The notes below the pieces were generated by a model. It was not told where the DNA came from. It saw only the letters and a list, made by a program, of their open reading frames with translations, and made no database searches. The position numbers were made by a program, and so were the translations under genes. A stretch of 64,000 nt of DNA from the NCBI RefSeq assembly GCF_000247695.1, contig NW_004624743.1:11492170-11556169 (forward strand), given 5' to 3'. The stretch is from Heterocephalus glaber. Its lineage: Eukaryota; Chordata; Mammalia; Rodentia; Bathyergidae. Shown piece by piece: positions 1 to 12,083 of this stretch (within the stretch, counting starts at the first letter, position 1; each line of letters begins with the position of its first letter).

Positions 1-45
1 TGGTAGTTTGTTAAGTACCAAGGATTATGATTAATAGAATTCTGT

Positions 46-81
46 GCACACAAACACACACACACACACACATTCACACAA
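46..81. repeat. (CA)n microsatellite
   Basis: Imperfect CA dinucleotide run, interrupted by an AAA and a TT. Simple repeat; no gene association seen. Confidence 0.9.
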
Positions 82-3000
82 ATTGTTTTTTTAAGGGAGT
101 TGTAAATGATAAGTTATCAAAGAAAAAATGGAACAGGTTACAGAGACAGAAACTTATGGAGTATTCTTTTATCCTGGATTTTTGTTTACAAGCAAATTTT
201 GTATATGTGAACAACCACAACTTATACAGTGAGACAATTTATCATATGTCACTATTCTTAAGTTATCAAAGAACAAGAACTGTGCCAATTTTGACGCTGC
301 CATACCCAACAGTGCAGCATATAAAGTGAAAATTATGAATTTAGAAGTCAGACAAGTATGGAGCCAATTTGCGTTATAGGATGTGCTAGCCAAGACCAAA
401 ACTTTTTTATTAGATTGTGTTTTATGTTTAAAATCTTTAAAAGAACGGACAACACTGAAAAATCATCGTGTCTCCTGTACATGTGTTCCTGACACCACAG
501 TTAAATTCCTCAGTGTTTTCCTTGTGGGAATTCCAAGAAAGAAAATAAATCTCAATAATTTCAGAACAGAAATAGTTCTATATCCCTCAGCAATTTGTGT
601 TTTATTATAGAGGCACAATGGACTATGAAAATAAGTTTTTATTGTGTTAATTGTTACAATGCAGAGATAAAACTGAGGGAAGTACTTGTCATATTTAATG
701 GATCATTGAATTAATTTTTGTATCAATCAGGTGTCCATCTCAAATATCTGTATTTCTCACTTTTGATGTGTTCTTTTGGACTCTATTCTGCTAAATCAAC
801 CCTATTTCTTGATTCTAAAAATATAAATACACTTAAAATAAACAATAATTTTTTATTATTATATGTGTAGTAGAAAGCTGTTTCCCTTTTTCTCCTTCCC
901 ATCATTGTGCTGTTTTGTGTGTGTTCCTGTGGATGTGTGTGGGTGTGCCTCCCCAAGAGGTGTGACTCAACCAATCAATTAAGGTAACTAAAAATAGGCT
1001 AAACAAAAGCTCAGTGTGATGTGAAAATTTATCATTTGTCTAGGAGTATATTTGTTCAATATAGACTGTCAATCTGTAAAGAAAGAAGAGAAAATTAACT
1101 GTAACTAAAACCTCAGCTAATGTATACACTAAGCAACACTTTTAGTATTCTTCTTGGCCCTAAGAAACTGATGTATTCTACACAATATCTTCTCAGAAAG
1201 CCTTAGAAGTTCTAACAGTTTTCCCTATACACAGATATTAGAATCCTCAGAGAAGACAACAATTTTTTCCATTGGCTCTGCAAATTATCATCATATTTAT
1301 GCCCCTTTTCTGAAACAGTAAAATAATTTTTCCTGTATGTCACCAGAAAACACATTCTCAATCTCGTTTTTCTTGCAGAAATGATAATAGCAATACTTTA
1401 CATTTTAAAAACACTATTATTTTCCTTTTTAGTGCTTTCTTGCAAAGAGCTTGCAGCATTAAGAAGTGCTCTTTAAAAAAAACTTATATTCATGTTTTCC
1501 TTCCTTTGATCTCTATGATGAAATGCAGCTACCTCTATGGTGAAGTACGGCTATTGCTTATGACAGTGAATAACAATTCCATACAATTCACAAGAAATAA
1601 CATACCCAATTAAAACTGTAAAGGGGTCTTACAAAGACAGACTTTAATTAGAGAAGCTGGAATGTAGCCAAGCAAAAAAGCACCATGAAAAGTGGTCATG
1701 ACCTCATTTTAACACTCTGTCTTATTCAGAATACCACATCGAGAGTAACCCATTGCATCAGGCTGACTTGGGCCACTGATTGATTCAGCACCAAATAAAT
1801 GAGAGCAATGTCACGTACTTAATCATCATCTGCATTTATCAAAGCAGTCAAAGATTTTCCTTGACGCAACTCCCTCATCAGTTAACGACCTTGTGTATGT
1901 CCATTCATGGGTCATGGACAAAACACAAAATCTACCTTTTGTAAAATGTTTGGGAGGGGAGGTAATATGTGTGTCGTCAAGTACAAAAGACACACACATT
2001 TTTATATAACTTTGGAGATCAAAGGCCAAAGTATTTTTAATATAAACAGATGTTCAAAGATGATAGTCTTTAAATCTGAAAATTAATTTTTAAATGTCAG
2101 AATCTAAATCACACTAATTTCTCAAATCAGACAACCGACCCAATTTTGTGCCTATAACAGGTGAAATAGCAAATGGATGAAAAGTAAAAACAAGAAAAAA
2201 TTAAAATAAAGATGGACTTTACATTGCACCACTTCTTTTAAACATAACTCAATGATATTTTATTTAGACCAAGTACCTAAGCTACTTTTTCTAAGTATTA
2301 GGTATATAAGGGAAACTAATATAAAATTCTTCGTTATTGGATTTTTTCCAATTTCTTCTAGATTTTGCTATGGAATAACTAGTTTTTGTATTTTTTTCTT
2401 GGTGCTTCTACATCATGGATCCTAAGGAAAGAATTATAGAATATTTTCATCATGTCATTGGAAGCATTTCCAGATAGCACATTTTCTAGCAGCTCTGCCT
2501 GCAATAATTCTATATTCCCCTATTCAGCAAGTGCTGCCTTGCCACAATGGGGGAATAGGCTGGCAATACCAATGGTACCAATGGTTTACCTTCAATTCCA
2601 TTGCTAAGATAGGTAAGATATGCCATACCTCAGCAACCATATCATTTGTTTATGTTATATAAAGTAGCCTGAGATTTACATTAAAATTTTATTCCTTAAG
2701 AAAGACTTTCAAACACCTGCAGTTCAAGTGTCTGAAAGCGTGAGTGATGATAAAACAACAATTCTCAATTCTTGTATAATTGATTTTACTGAAAGATGTT
2801 CTTTTTTCAGTTTCTCTACTGCATTTTTCTCATGTGTTCACACCACTAGATTCCTTGTGTTCATGGTGTATTGGTCTGCACACACGAATCCCACCCAAGA
2901 TTGTGTGTGTGACGCAGGCATGGCCAGTAGCAAACTTTCCTTTTCCTTTGAGATGATGAGCTAGCAGATGTGGTCTTAGGATTTTCAGCAGGCATGGGCT

Positions 3001-3567
3001 CTGCAACAGAACAAATATTCAAAAGATGTAGAGATATAAAAAGAAAGAGGGAAGCATATAGACGTGGAAAGTCTAAATTCAGCCCACAGTGAAGCCTACT
3101 GCACCTACATTTCTCCATGATTGGTTGCTCAAGATAGTGCATCTTTCTTTTATGATAATTTAAACTGGGCTCATCACATGACAAGCAGAAGATGAATGAC
3201 CCCAATGTCTAGTATTTCTCCTCTGTGGACAAACGTGATGTGCAGCCTGGGTGTGTTCCCCCTGCCCTCACAGAGAGCAGACTCTCAAGCAAGGTGGAAG
3301 ACAAATACATAAGTAAAAAATTAATGAGAAAATGAGACATGGTAATAAGAAAATAACCATGCTGCTTGGACAAGGATAGTATGGGACAGGCTCAGAAGAA
3401 CTGGGCAGGGAAATCTCACTAGGGAGTGGTTGCCCAGGCCTGGACCAAACAGAAGCTGTACCAGGAACTGTAGAAATGATGTTTGCTTTCATATGCTTTT
3501 CAAGTTGTTTTATTTTTGAAAACAGTGCACTATGTTTTCTGATTATTAACCACGATGATACTACTTC
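82..3567. other. Unassigned AT-rich noncoding DNA
   Basis: I recognise no gene or repeat family here. Open frames are short. The part from about 1640 to 2030 looks less degenerate, with balanced composition and no poly-A or simple repeats, and could be conserved noncoding DNA. A 114-codon minus-strand open frame lies at 2861-3205; inside it a pyrimidine-rich stretch ending TCTGTTGCAG on the minus strand resembles a splice acceptor, but the peptide matches nothing I know. Confidence 0.4.
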
Positions 3568-3725
3568 TAACATCTAATATTTATTGACAGCTACTATGTC
3601 TTAGTCACCACTGGATGAAGTTCATGTGTGTTTTTATTCCATATAACCCTCAAAATTCTATAAGGTCAAAGTTATTATCAAGATTTCACAGGTGGGAAAC
3701 AAAAGTATGCAGATATAGACTGTTT
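3568..3725 (-). mobile_element. MIR-like SINE relic (antisense)
   Basis: The order of recognisable blocks matches antisense MIR: TTTATTGACAGCTACTATGT, then a CCATATAACCCTCAAAA block, then a TATTATCAAGATTTCACAGG block in place of TTATCCCCATTTTACAGATG. Strongly diverged, as expected for an ancient mammalian-wide SINE. Family assignment is by remembered consensus. Confidence 0.6.
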
Positions 3726-4357
3726 GATCCCCAAAAGACTGAAAACAGAGTTTGTGGACTTCTCTATTAACTCAAAAGAATAAAGCATACTTGCTAAGAA
3801 ATTTTGATTATAGGTATAAAAACTCCTGCCCTGTTAGCTTCATCTCTTTCCTTTAATACAAACATTCTTAAGCATTTGGAACATGCATTATTTTCCTGTA
3901 CATGTAAAAGCATGCTTTTAATAGCAAATGATCATATATTGATACCATATACTTCATAAGATATGCCTATAATTTATCCCCTCTCAAAAGATGTACCTTA
4001 TATTTATGTTTAAAAAATAAATTTTATTCAACTTCAATGCTTTTTTTCCCTAAATGTAAACAACTCCATCATCCATTCTTTCCCATGAGTTCCCATACTT
4101 TAATTCTTTTAGTTTCATAATCTCTCTATAACCCTTTCTTGGCCAGATTTTGCCAACTACCTGAAAGTTAAGAGGCAAATTCACCCAGTAGCAACAACAA
4201 TTTGGAATTAAGTCAAGCTTTTCAGCTAGAAAAACTATCATCTTCTTTATTCTCAGCCTTTTCTGGGATTCTAATTATTACACACACGGGAAGCCGATCT
4301 ATTTTTAGGTACTCAGAGAGCTTCAAGGAAGAAAGTAAACAGAAATTGTAAATATTT

Positions 4358-4450
4358 ACAGAGTTCTTACTTTGTGGCACTCCCAGATTGGGCCTGGGAG
4401 ACTTAGTGGTAAGTAAGACCAGTGAGGTTTCTGGCCTCAAAGAATGAAGA
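4358..4450 (-). mobile_element. L2/MIR-type 3' end relic
   Basis: ACAGAGTTCTTACTTTGTGG followed by a diverged block ending in GGCCTCAAAGAATG resembles the antisense 3' end of L2 (body TTGAGCACCTACTATGTGCC, then CCCTGCCCTCATGGAGCT). Short and degenerate. Confidence 0.35.
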
Positions 4451-5297
4451 CACTTGATTGCTTTTGTTGTTGTTGTTTCTCTTATAGCTACCAGAATTAA
4501 GGCAAGAACACATGAAGGGCAGTATCACCACTCTACCTTCCCATCTTTCCTCTGTCCACTACTTGTTTTTCTCAGGACTGGCTATAAAACTATTGATAAA
4601 ATATCTTTTAAAAATGATGGAGGAAATTCTGAATTTTCTTTATGTACACTTAAATCCAAAAAGCTCTTCCTATGTAGTAATGAGTTTGATTTAGGGGAAA
4701 TGGTGTTTCAGCTTGGGTGGCCAAACCCAGTGTTCATGGAAGCTGGTTGGACTGGATGTCATTAAGTGTAAAATTCTATTGCACACCTCTCAAGGGGATG
4801 CAGAGCTTTGGGCTGCGGGAAGAGAGACAATTCATGGAGGGCTTTAAGATGAAGACATTGTGCTGTCCAAAGCAGAAGTCTTCAGTATCGTTTTCCTCAC
4901 AACCTCAAATCATTACAGGCTTCAAGATTATATTTGTTACTCGGCTTGTGAGGTGCAGCCTGTAAGGTTAAAAAAAGAAGTGTCGCTGATGACTACCATG
5001 GCTCTCACTGTGACTATTTGAAAGCTTCACAGGTATGAGGTCCTTTCTCAGATTATTTTTTTCCCATGAACTCTCTGGAACCACTTATTTCATTTTTTAA
5101 AGGTGGGGTGACAAGAAACACACCGCTTCATATCTATATAGTCACATGCAGCTTTTTTGATAAAACTACCACAAAAGTAAAAGGTACCCCTGCAAATGTA
5201 TCCATGGTTTCAGAGGGATCTTACAGCACTTCAATCTTCCATGATATGAGCTGATTTTTCTACTTGGTCCTGACCTTGCCATCCAAATACACCTTTA
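4451..5297. other. Unassigned noncoding DNA
   Basis: Several short overlapping open frames on the plus strand (4454-4965) but no codon pattern, motif or homology that I recognise. No repeat family identified. Confidence 0.35.
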
Positions 5298-5515
5298 TCT
5301 ATTTCATAGCTTGAACAAACTCTTACTACGTGCAAGAAAGAGTGTGTGTACTATCTCCTTTCAGGCTCACAGTGAGCATGAGGTAGCTGGTATTATTATC
5401 GTCCTTTTATACAGGAGAAAACAGAAACGTAGTGTGATGGCCTTAGCGGCAAGGACACAAAGTTAGCCAGTACAGGAACAGTAACAAGAGCCCAGAGAGC
5501 CAATACCCCACCCAG
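5298..5515 (-). mobile_element. MIR-like SINE (antisense)
   Basis: Antisense MIR blocks in order: ACTCTTACTACGTGCAAG, CTCACAGTGAGCATGAGGTA, TATTATTATCGTCCTTTTAT, ACAGGAGAAAACAGAAAC, then ACACAAAGTTAGCCAGTACA in place of the CACACAGCTAGTAAGTGGCA block. One of the clearer MIR copies in the window. Confidence 0.7.
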
Positions 5516-7160
5516 CACTTATTAAAAGCGTTAACACAGATCTATGTCTATAAGGGTGCATGTTACTCCTGGAAGTGTTTATAGAAAAATTACATTAAAA
5601 AAAAATCTTACCTGAGGAAGTTCTTGGGAAAAATCGTGGCTTATTGGGAGTATTTACTTACACCCATTAAAAGAAACTGGATTTTTAAACAGATAATTCC
5701 TGTCATTGGTTCAAATGTTGATAAATGAGCATAGTAATAAGTGAATGTTCTAAACTCAAGGCTACACAGAGCTGTTTCTCTGATTTTGTGCCTCAGGGCT
5801 CACATGTGTAAATGAGGCAGTAGACAGGGATTTTGGTTATAGAATTCCCAAATCTAAATAGAAATTTTTAAATGAGATTATTTTAGTCTCACAGAACTTG
5901 CTTATTCTTAAACCTGCAGATAGCAGCTATAAGAGAGTAATGCTGTAGGGAATGAGGTTGTACCACTCACACATTCTGTGGCTGTGAGTGTCTGAATGCA
6001 CAGTAAGGAGGACACATTAGGGATGGCTTCTATATGCAAGTAAAATCAGAGAGATAGAACTTGCCTCTATTAGGAAGAATAAGAAATAAGGAACTAAACT
6101 GGATTCCATTTCTTTTAGCTTACTGATTTTTAGGTTTGTTTACTGTGTGCCAAACACAACTCAAAATTAAAGTAATAATTTAGAAGTTATTTCTTTAAAG
6201 GAAAAGAAGAAAAGGGTCTCTGCAGGGAAGTGTTTCCCTAGAGTCTTCCTAATACTGATTAACACCAGTTTTTGAAATGTTAATTAGTTTTGAGTTTAAC
6301 AGCTACTCATTGTCTAAAAGGACATGGCACAAAACTTTTTCAAAGTGTGGACTAAGGAGTGTTTAACTCCTTACTGCCAAGGACTGGCCACTACCCTATT
6401 GTTGGCCAATGAACCATGCAGATACCAGGACTGATTAGCTGTGGTGATTAGGCAGGCTGACATTAGCAGGAGAATCGCTTGTCATTTGCTTGCACTGACA
6501 GATTATCTAAAGAAATTTCTAACTTTTATCAGTGCAGTGAACCCATTTGGTAGTATTGTGGAATGCCTATTTTTAAAACTTTTATAGACTGTGAATAGGT
6601 TTAATGTTATGTATACAACTTCTGAGATAAGTCCCCAAATTACTATATTCTAGTGATTGTCTTTGTCACTTAATTGGAATAATGGTAGAAAGTAGAGCTT
6701 TTTTGTTTTTCGGCTATATCTTCAAGAATGTATTTATTACTCCTTTTAAATCTGTGCCATCTAAATTTCACATTTTCCTATTGCTTCTCAGTAGAATAAA
6801 ACACGCTTACAAGAGTATTCACTAAGAACTATAGAAGAGAGAAGTATTCTTAGGGGAAAATGTCTTTATAGAAAACACTCACAAGCTGAAAGACAGTGAA
6901 TACCAGAAAAGTGGTTTAGAGTAAGAAATATTGTCTTGACTCAGTTTGTTTATAAAGCAAATTGCCCCTATATCTAGGTGATCATATGTATAAATTCTGC
7001 ACAATTTCCTTCATTTTACTACTCAGGACCTGAGTAAAGAAACTTGTCCAAAGCCTTAGAATGAAGTTGCAGTTTGTATTTGAACATGTTCTTTCTAGTC
7101 CTCTGATCTTATTTTGTATTCCTTCACTACTACTAGTGCTACCTACTTAAGAACCAAGTG
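5516..7160. other. Unassigned AT-rich noncoding DNA
   Basis: No gene or repeat recognised. The interval 6340-6550 has a more complex, motif-rich sequence (CCAAT, TGATTAG, GATTATC) and an 8-bp inverted repeat at 6353-6373. Confidence 0.35.
6353..6373. repeat. Perfect 8-bp inverted repeat
   Basis: TAAGGAGT at 6353-6360 and its exact reverse complement ACTCCTTA at 6366-6373 are separated by the 5-nt loop GTTTA. It could fold as a small hairpin or bind a dimeric protein; function unknown. Confidence 0.7.
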
Positions 7161-7196
7161 ATGGTGGTGGTGGTGGTAGTAGTAGTAGTAGTAGTT
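7161..7196. repeat. (GGT)n(AGT)n trinucleotide repeat
   Basis: A compound triplet microsatellite: a GGT run followed directly by an AGT run. Confidence 0.9.
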
Positions 7197-7654
7197 ATTG
7201 TTTTTCTTTTAACATTGTATATAACTCATTTTCTGGGACAAGAATCTAGCCTTCCACAAACTGAAAATTCTACATAGAATGCAGTATATTCTATTGTGGA
7301 AAATCCTACTGAAGAATCCAAGCCTTAAACTATGAAAACCAGGTAAAATATTTAAAAATAAACCATGTCCATAAAAGCATAGTATAGAACAGAAGGGCAT
7401 ATAAACCCAGGTGGAAAATGTTTAGTAATATTTGCATAATGAGAAAGTGCATTGTGAAACCCTAGGTCACACAGATACTGAGCAAGAAATCCCGACCAAG
7501 GCAGGTGATCCTCAGAAGACAGCGCCATCTGTAGGAGTGAACTCTGCCTCCCTTAGCAGAAAGATCCAAGACTCAGAGAAAACACAGGAAATCATAAATG
7601 GGGCTACAAAGGGAAAGGTGAAGTAAGAGAACAGTAATAGAATAAAAAGTAAAG

Positions 7655-7832
7655 AAACCAGGTTTGGTGGCACGCATCCTTATTGCCAGGATTTGGGAGC
7701 CTGAAGCTGGGGATCAAAACTTGAGTCTGGCCTGGGCAATTTACCAAGATCCTGTCTCAAACAGTAAAATATAAAAAGGGCTAGGGAGCTACCTAGTGTG
7801 GTCTGAAATCCTGTATTCAATCCCCAGTACCT
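7655..7832 (+). mobile_element. B1-dID composite SINE
   Basis: The 5' half (7655-7765) is B1-like: GGTTTGGTGGCACGCATCC, then GAGTCTGGCCTGGGCAATTT and CCTGTCTCAAA. After a short A-rich linker the 3' half (7778-7832) is ID-like and degenerate, ending CAATCCCCAGTACC. It is followed by a GAAT microsatellite tail. The B1+ID order matches the chimeric B1-dID SINE known from several rodent lineages. Confidence 0.75.
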
Positions 7833-7834
7833 GA

Positions 7835-7875
7835 AATGAATGAATGAATGAATGAATGAACAAATTAATGAATAC
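7835..7875. repeat. (GAAT)n tail
   Basis: About six GAAT units with decaying edges, directly downstream of the B1-dID element. It probably grew from its A-rich tail. Confidence 0.85.
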
Positions 7876-8940
7876 ATAGCATAAATCTTAGGAATACTAA
7901 GAAAAACTCCTCAATTTTAATATAGTCTTTTGATATCATTCTTCCTGATGTTGGTCTCCCTTCCGAGATCACATTCAAGTACATAGTACCTATATGTTCT
8001 CTTGGATTAGCACACATACAGTATGCATGTGTACTATATGACATATATGTGCCACTATACTTGAATCTCATTTAGCATTATTTCTGCACTCTTCCAGGTT
8101 CCTCCTCTCTTTTAAATCTATTTGTCATTCTTTTCACTTGTAGTTATTAATGTCTTCTTTACAATAGAATTCTGTGCTTTCCTTTGAGTTTGTTTGCATT
8201 TTTCTCTGCCTCCCATGACATCACATGGATTTGTTAATATTCAATTTCTTTTGTTATGGCTTTAAGAAAGATATTCAACAAAGCCTCAAACCAGGTCCAC
8301 AAAGTTCAGCAGTGTAGGTGGCTTCTAAGTAGGAAGAGATGGATAGAATGAGGAGAAATTCATATTCAGAAAGGAAGAAGAGCTCAAAAACAGAACTAAA
8401 GTAACCTTGCTGTGTTACTTCAGTTTCCACAGTCTTGTCAACAAGTTTACCAACAACATTATTTTCATGTATAATAAGCTACTATTGATTAGAAATCTGT
8501 TGTTAATGTTCAAGTTTTCAGATAGGTTTGGGAAATGAAAAAACTGGAATGACCAAATTACTGTTAGCTAAACTATAACCTTCATTCTACATTTCAATTT
8601 TCTGAAATATCTTTCTAATTTACACAAAGCATGTTCTCTTTTTTTCACCAATTAAACCCATTAGGCCAGTTTGTTGAGTTTAACATAAAAATATAAAGAA
8701 CTCTCAACGTTATAATAGCAAATGTGTATAAGAAATGAATACTCCATGGGCATGTAAGAGAAAGGGGCTGAGAGTAATGATATGAATAATTGCATAGGTA
8801 ACTAAAAGTTCCCTGGATTTTGCAAAGTTCTTTCTTATTTTATTAAGTTCTCACTCTTAAGCAAATACTTCAAAGGACTTATCCTCAAATGGAAAATTTT
8901 CTGATTGATCTTCTATTTGGTAGTACTGAAGCAGAAGTAT

Positions 8941-9219
8941 CTATAAAGCTTCACTGATGGTCAAAGTGAGGACTGATGGCAGGTCCAGCCACTGATACTC
9001 ACGAGACCTTGGGACAGTGCTTTTCTGAGCACCATCTATAGCAGCAAGGTAACAGCATGATTCTAAAATTTCAAATGAGCAGAAAGGTCTACATATGGAG
9101 GGTAAGGATATTGTTTCCTGTTGACTTGGCAGAAGTTTGCCACTTTCTCCTAAGACACTGACTTCCATAGTCCAGAAAGGCCACAACTGCTGTTCAATCT
9201 GTTTTGCTGATAGCTCCAA
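8941..9219 (-). other. Unrecognised 92-codon open frame
   Basis: Minus-strand frame from ATG to stop with a fairly balanced amino-acid mix (for example ESGKLLPSQQETISLP), less skewed to Lys/Asn/Phe than neighbouring chance frames. I see no known domain, signal peptide, Kozak context or CpG promoter. It could be a chance frame, a fragment of an old transposon, or an orphan exon. Probably not a gene. Confidence 0.12.
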
Positions 9220-9472
9220 AGTAGTCTAACATCTTAGATATTACTCACTTTCATGAATTTTTTTTAAAAAATAAAATGTTATGGTAATCAACTCACACAA
9301 AAAAGTAACCAACAGAGGGAACCAGAATATTCTATGTTCAGAAAGCCTGCCCAGACAATTTGCCCCTATGGATAGATTTATGGGTCCATTCAACAAAACA
9401 ATATTTATTCATTTACAATGAAACTACTAGTCATGGATCTCAAGAAAGGATCTGGGAATTAATATCCTATTG

Positions 9473-9484
9473 TATATATATATA
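9473..9484. repeat. Short (TA)n run
   Basis: Short TA dinucleotide run in AT-rich sequence. Confidence 0.6.
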
Positions 9485-9629
9485 AAGGGAAGGAAAATAG
9501 TCACTTGAAAATTCCTTTGTGAATACAGAATTAATGCAAGGGATACTTTGATTGAATGCTTTAACATTATCACCCTAAGACAGAAGGACAAGCATCTCTC
9601 AATAGAGACACTTCTGATAAGAATAGTTC

Positions 9630-9836
9630 CTAACACTTATGGAAGATTTCTGTGGCCCAAGCACACTGTTCTAAGTACTTTGCACAAATTAGTTCATTTA
9701 ATGTATATGAAACCCTCTGTGAGAAATTCCATTATTATTTCATTATGAAGGAACTAGCATAGAAGAGTTAGTTAATATGCTTATAGTCACAAATCCAGGA
9801 AGTGACAGGGAGAATGAGCTTAATTATAGGGCCTAA
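9630..9836 (-). mobile_element. MIR-like SINE (antisense)
   Basis: Antisense MIR order: AAGCACACTGTTCTAAGTAC, TTAGTTCATTTAATGTATAT, ATTCCATTATTATTTCATTA, AAGGAACTAGCATAGAAGAG, then AGTCACAAATCCAGGAAGTG. Diverged but collinear with the consensus. Confidence 0.65.
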
Positions 9837-10179
9837 ATTCACTGCCGGTGAGAATAAGTTTCTCTTCTGGGACAATGTTGGGTGCAGCTCATTGCTAATC
9901 TTAGCTCATGTTCCCATTTTCATTGCATTTCCAGATGTTGACTCCTCCTTCAGACTGAATTCTTCCTTTAAATGTGGCTTAGTCTTTCCATCACTAGTGG
10001 TTGTGCCTAGCACATGTCTGGAACTCTACTAGTTCGGTGACTGTGGTAGATACACGAATGCCTGCATTCATGAAACTTGGAATCTGTTAGCTGTAAACAC
10101 CCAATACAGTAGATGGATGGGTGAGTAGATAAAATTGGCATAGAAAATAGATGGCCAGTGAAATTAAAACAATAGGCAA

Positions 10180-10280
10180 GGGCTGGGGATTTAGCACAGT
10201 GGCAACGCACCTGCCTCGCAAGCACACGGTCCTGAGTTCGATCCCCAGTACCAAGAAATAAGATAAATAAATTTTAAAAA
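10180..10280 (+). mobile_element. ID-type SINE (tRNA-Ala-derived)
   Basis: Starts GGGCTGGGGATTTAGC, runs through CTGCCTCGCAAGCAC and ends with the intact Pol III B box GTTCGATCC and CCCAGTACC, followed by an A-rich tail. The A box reads TAGCACAGTGG, one change from TAGCTCAGTGG. It is a retroposon, not a tRNA gene: there is no acceptor-stem closure, and a tail is present. Confidence 0.88.
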
Positions 10281-10569
10281 AACAAGAAAAAGTAGAGAAC
10301 ACAGGTGGATATCTATTTTCTAGAAAGTAGTAAAAGAAGTAACACTGAAGGCCATACCTGAAGTAAAAAGAAAAAACCATACAAAGATGGAGAAAAGAAA
10401 TCACCTTCTAGCAAAAATTAATAGTAAGCAGGAAGAGTTGGTTTCCTAAGAAAAGAGTGGTGCATATTCTAGGTGTGTTAATCTATTCGACTGGTTCACA
10501 GCCAAATGCTGCAAGCCTGGGAGCCACTCTGCCTTGCTGGCATATCTCTCCTCTGATTTAAATATGTTA
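10281..10569. other. Unassigned noncoding DNA
   Basis: A-rich sequence after the ID tail, then TGCTGGCATATCTCTCCTCT and similar unique-looking sequence. Nothing recognised. Confidence 0.3.
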
Positions 10570-11640
10570 CTATCAGAGGGAAATCATTAAAAATAAAGTT
10601 TGCCAAAATGGGTAAAATAAATATGCTGACTGAAAAAGACAAATGTATAGCATAAGGAAATAGCAGATAGGAAGCAAAATGGAATGGAAAAGATATACCA
10701 TGGAAATATTAACTATAGGAAAACTAATATAACTGTATGACTTTCAGGCAATAATAGACCAAGTCTCATCTACCAAAAAAATACATAATAGCCATTACAC
10801 AACATTTTTGATTAAGCAGGAGGGTATAATAATATTTTGTTTTTTTATTTTAATTTTAGTGTTTCCAGTACTGGGAATCAAACTCAGGACCTTGCGCTTG
10901 CCAGGCAGGCATGACACCACTGAGCTACATCCCCAGCCTGTCAATAATTCTTAAACTAGTCTGAAATGAAATTCAGATTGAAAATAGATACAGAATAAAA
11001 TCAAATAAAACTGATGGCAAAAATATGTTAAATCCAGCAAAGGATAGGTAGATATTAGCATATCTTTCAGTGATATATCAAAGTTAGGAACAATGACACA
11101 CAGAATGAGGAAGCTAAACATAGTACTTCTTTCAATAGTAACAACTGAAACTGATCATATAGGAAGCAAATAGCAATTCTAAGGAAATGCAAAAGGATTG
11201 ATAGGATAGATGGCATTCTCAGGGAGCTAAATAATTAGATTAGACATCAGTGAAACGCAAAAGTTTCAAATATTAGAAATTAAAATTTTAAAATAACCCA
11301 TGTATCAAGGAAATTATAATAAAATAGAAAGCACTCAGAAGTGCAAAGTTTGTAAAAGTTGTACATAACATTTGTTGTAAACAGAAAATAAAACAGAGGA
11401 GAAAGAAAAATATTTGTTTAAATATTATAGCAATACAAATGTGTGAAAATAAATTGTTAGAAAAAGAATAAATGTAAAGAAGGTAAAAGCAAAGAAATAA
11501 TGAAGTCATTAATATAAGGATACAGTATCCAAAGGAGGAAATCAATATAGCCAAAATCATTATTTTGCAGAGAATAAAAAATATAAAAATCTTAGGAATA
11601 AAAGCAGGAATGAAAATAAAGATAAATAATATTTAAGATA
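10570..11640 (+). mobile_element. Ancient L1 fragment, ORF2 endonuclease region
   Basis: Degenerate but collinear with L1 ORF2 DNA: GAAAAGATATACCATGGAAA near 10690, then the block around 11020-11110, then TTTTAAAATAACCCATGTAT near 11287 and an A-rich stretch. Frames are broken throughout. A minus-strand ID SINE (10837-10940) interrupts it. The L1 3' end at 13935-14535 is in the same orientation and could belong to the same original insertion. Confidence 0.6.
10837..10940 (-). mobile_element. ID-type SINE nested in L1
   Basis: Reverse-strand ID: poly-T-rich tail on the left, CCAGTACTGGGAATCAAACT (B box side), CTTGCGCTTGCCAGGCAGGC, and ACTGAGCTACATCCCCAGCC (A box side). It splits the L1 ORF2 relic around it, so it inserted later. 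Confidence 0.85.
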
Positions 11641-11745
11641 ATATTTCAAGAAATAAGAAATAATGTCAAGATTAAAGTACAGAAGTATATGATCAAAATA
11701 TTCATGTCAAGAAATCTGAAAAATAGGTGAATGAGACACATTTTT
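11641..11745. other. A-rich noncoding DNA
   Basis: A-rich sequence, possibly the eroded continuation of the L1 on its left. Confidence 0.3.
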
Positions 11746-11946
11746 AAAAAGTCAGACTTTACTAGGGAGGCTGAGGCAGGAGGATCACTACAAGGTCAAG
11801 GACAGCCTGAACTATATAGTGAGACCTTGTCTCAAAAAAAGAAAAAAGAGGGCCAGGGATTTAGCTCAATGGAACCGTGCCTGCCTCGCAAGCACAAGGT
11901 TCTGAATTTGATCCCTGGTACCAAAGGGGGAAAAAAAAAAGTCAGA
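11746..11946 (+). mobile_element. B1-dID composite SINE with target-site duplication
   Basis: A 5'-truncated B1 (11761-11836: GGAGGCTGAGGCAGGAGGAT through CTTGTCTC) is joined by an A-rich linker to an ID body (11850-11923: GCCAGGGATTTAGCTCAATG through GATCCCTGGTACC). The 11-bp direct repeat AAAAAGTCAGA lies at 11746-11756 and 11936-11946, just outside the pair. B1 and ID therefore inserted together as one retroposed unit rather than as two neighbouring insertions. Confidence 0.85.
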
Positions 11947-12083
11947 TATCAGTAAATCTGACTCCAAGGAGAAATAAATATTGACTGATCTGTGAATACA
12001 ATAAATAGCTTTAAAATCTTCCCATTTCAGGAGAAATATGCTTTCAGGAGAAATCTCTTATTAAGAGAAACAAAAAAAGGAAG

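Larger units (their letters stand above)
7876..9629. other. Unassigned AT-rich noncoding DNA
   Basis: No gene or repeat family recognised. It contains a 92-codon minus-strand open frame (8941-9219), listed separately. Confidence 0.35.

Noticed and set aside
10180..10280. tRNA-like sequence with A and B boxes
   Set aside because: tRNA-Ala-derived ID SINE with an A tail and no complete cloverleaf; not a tRNA gene. The same applies to the other ID copies.
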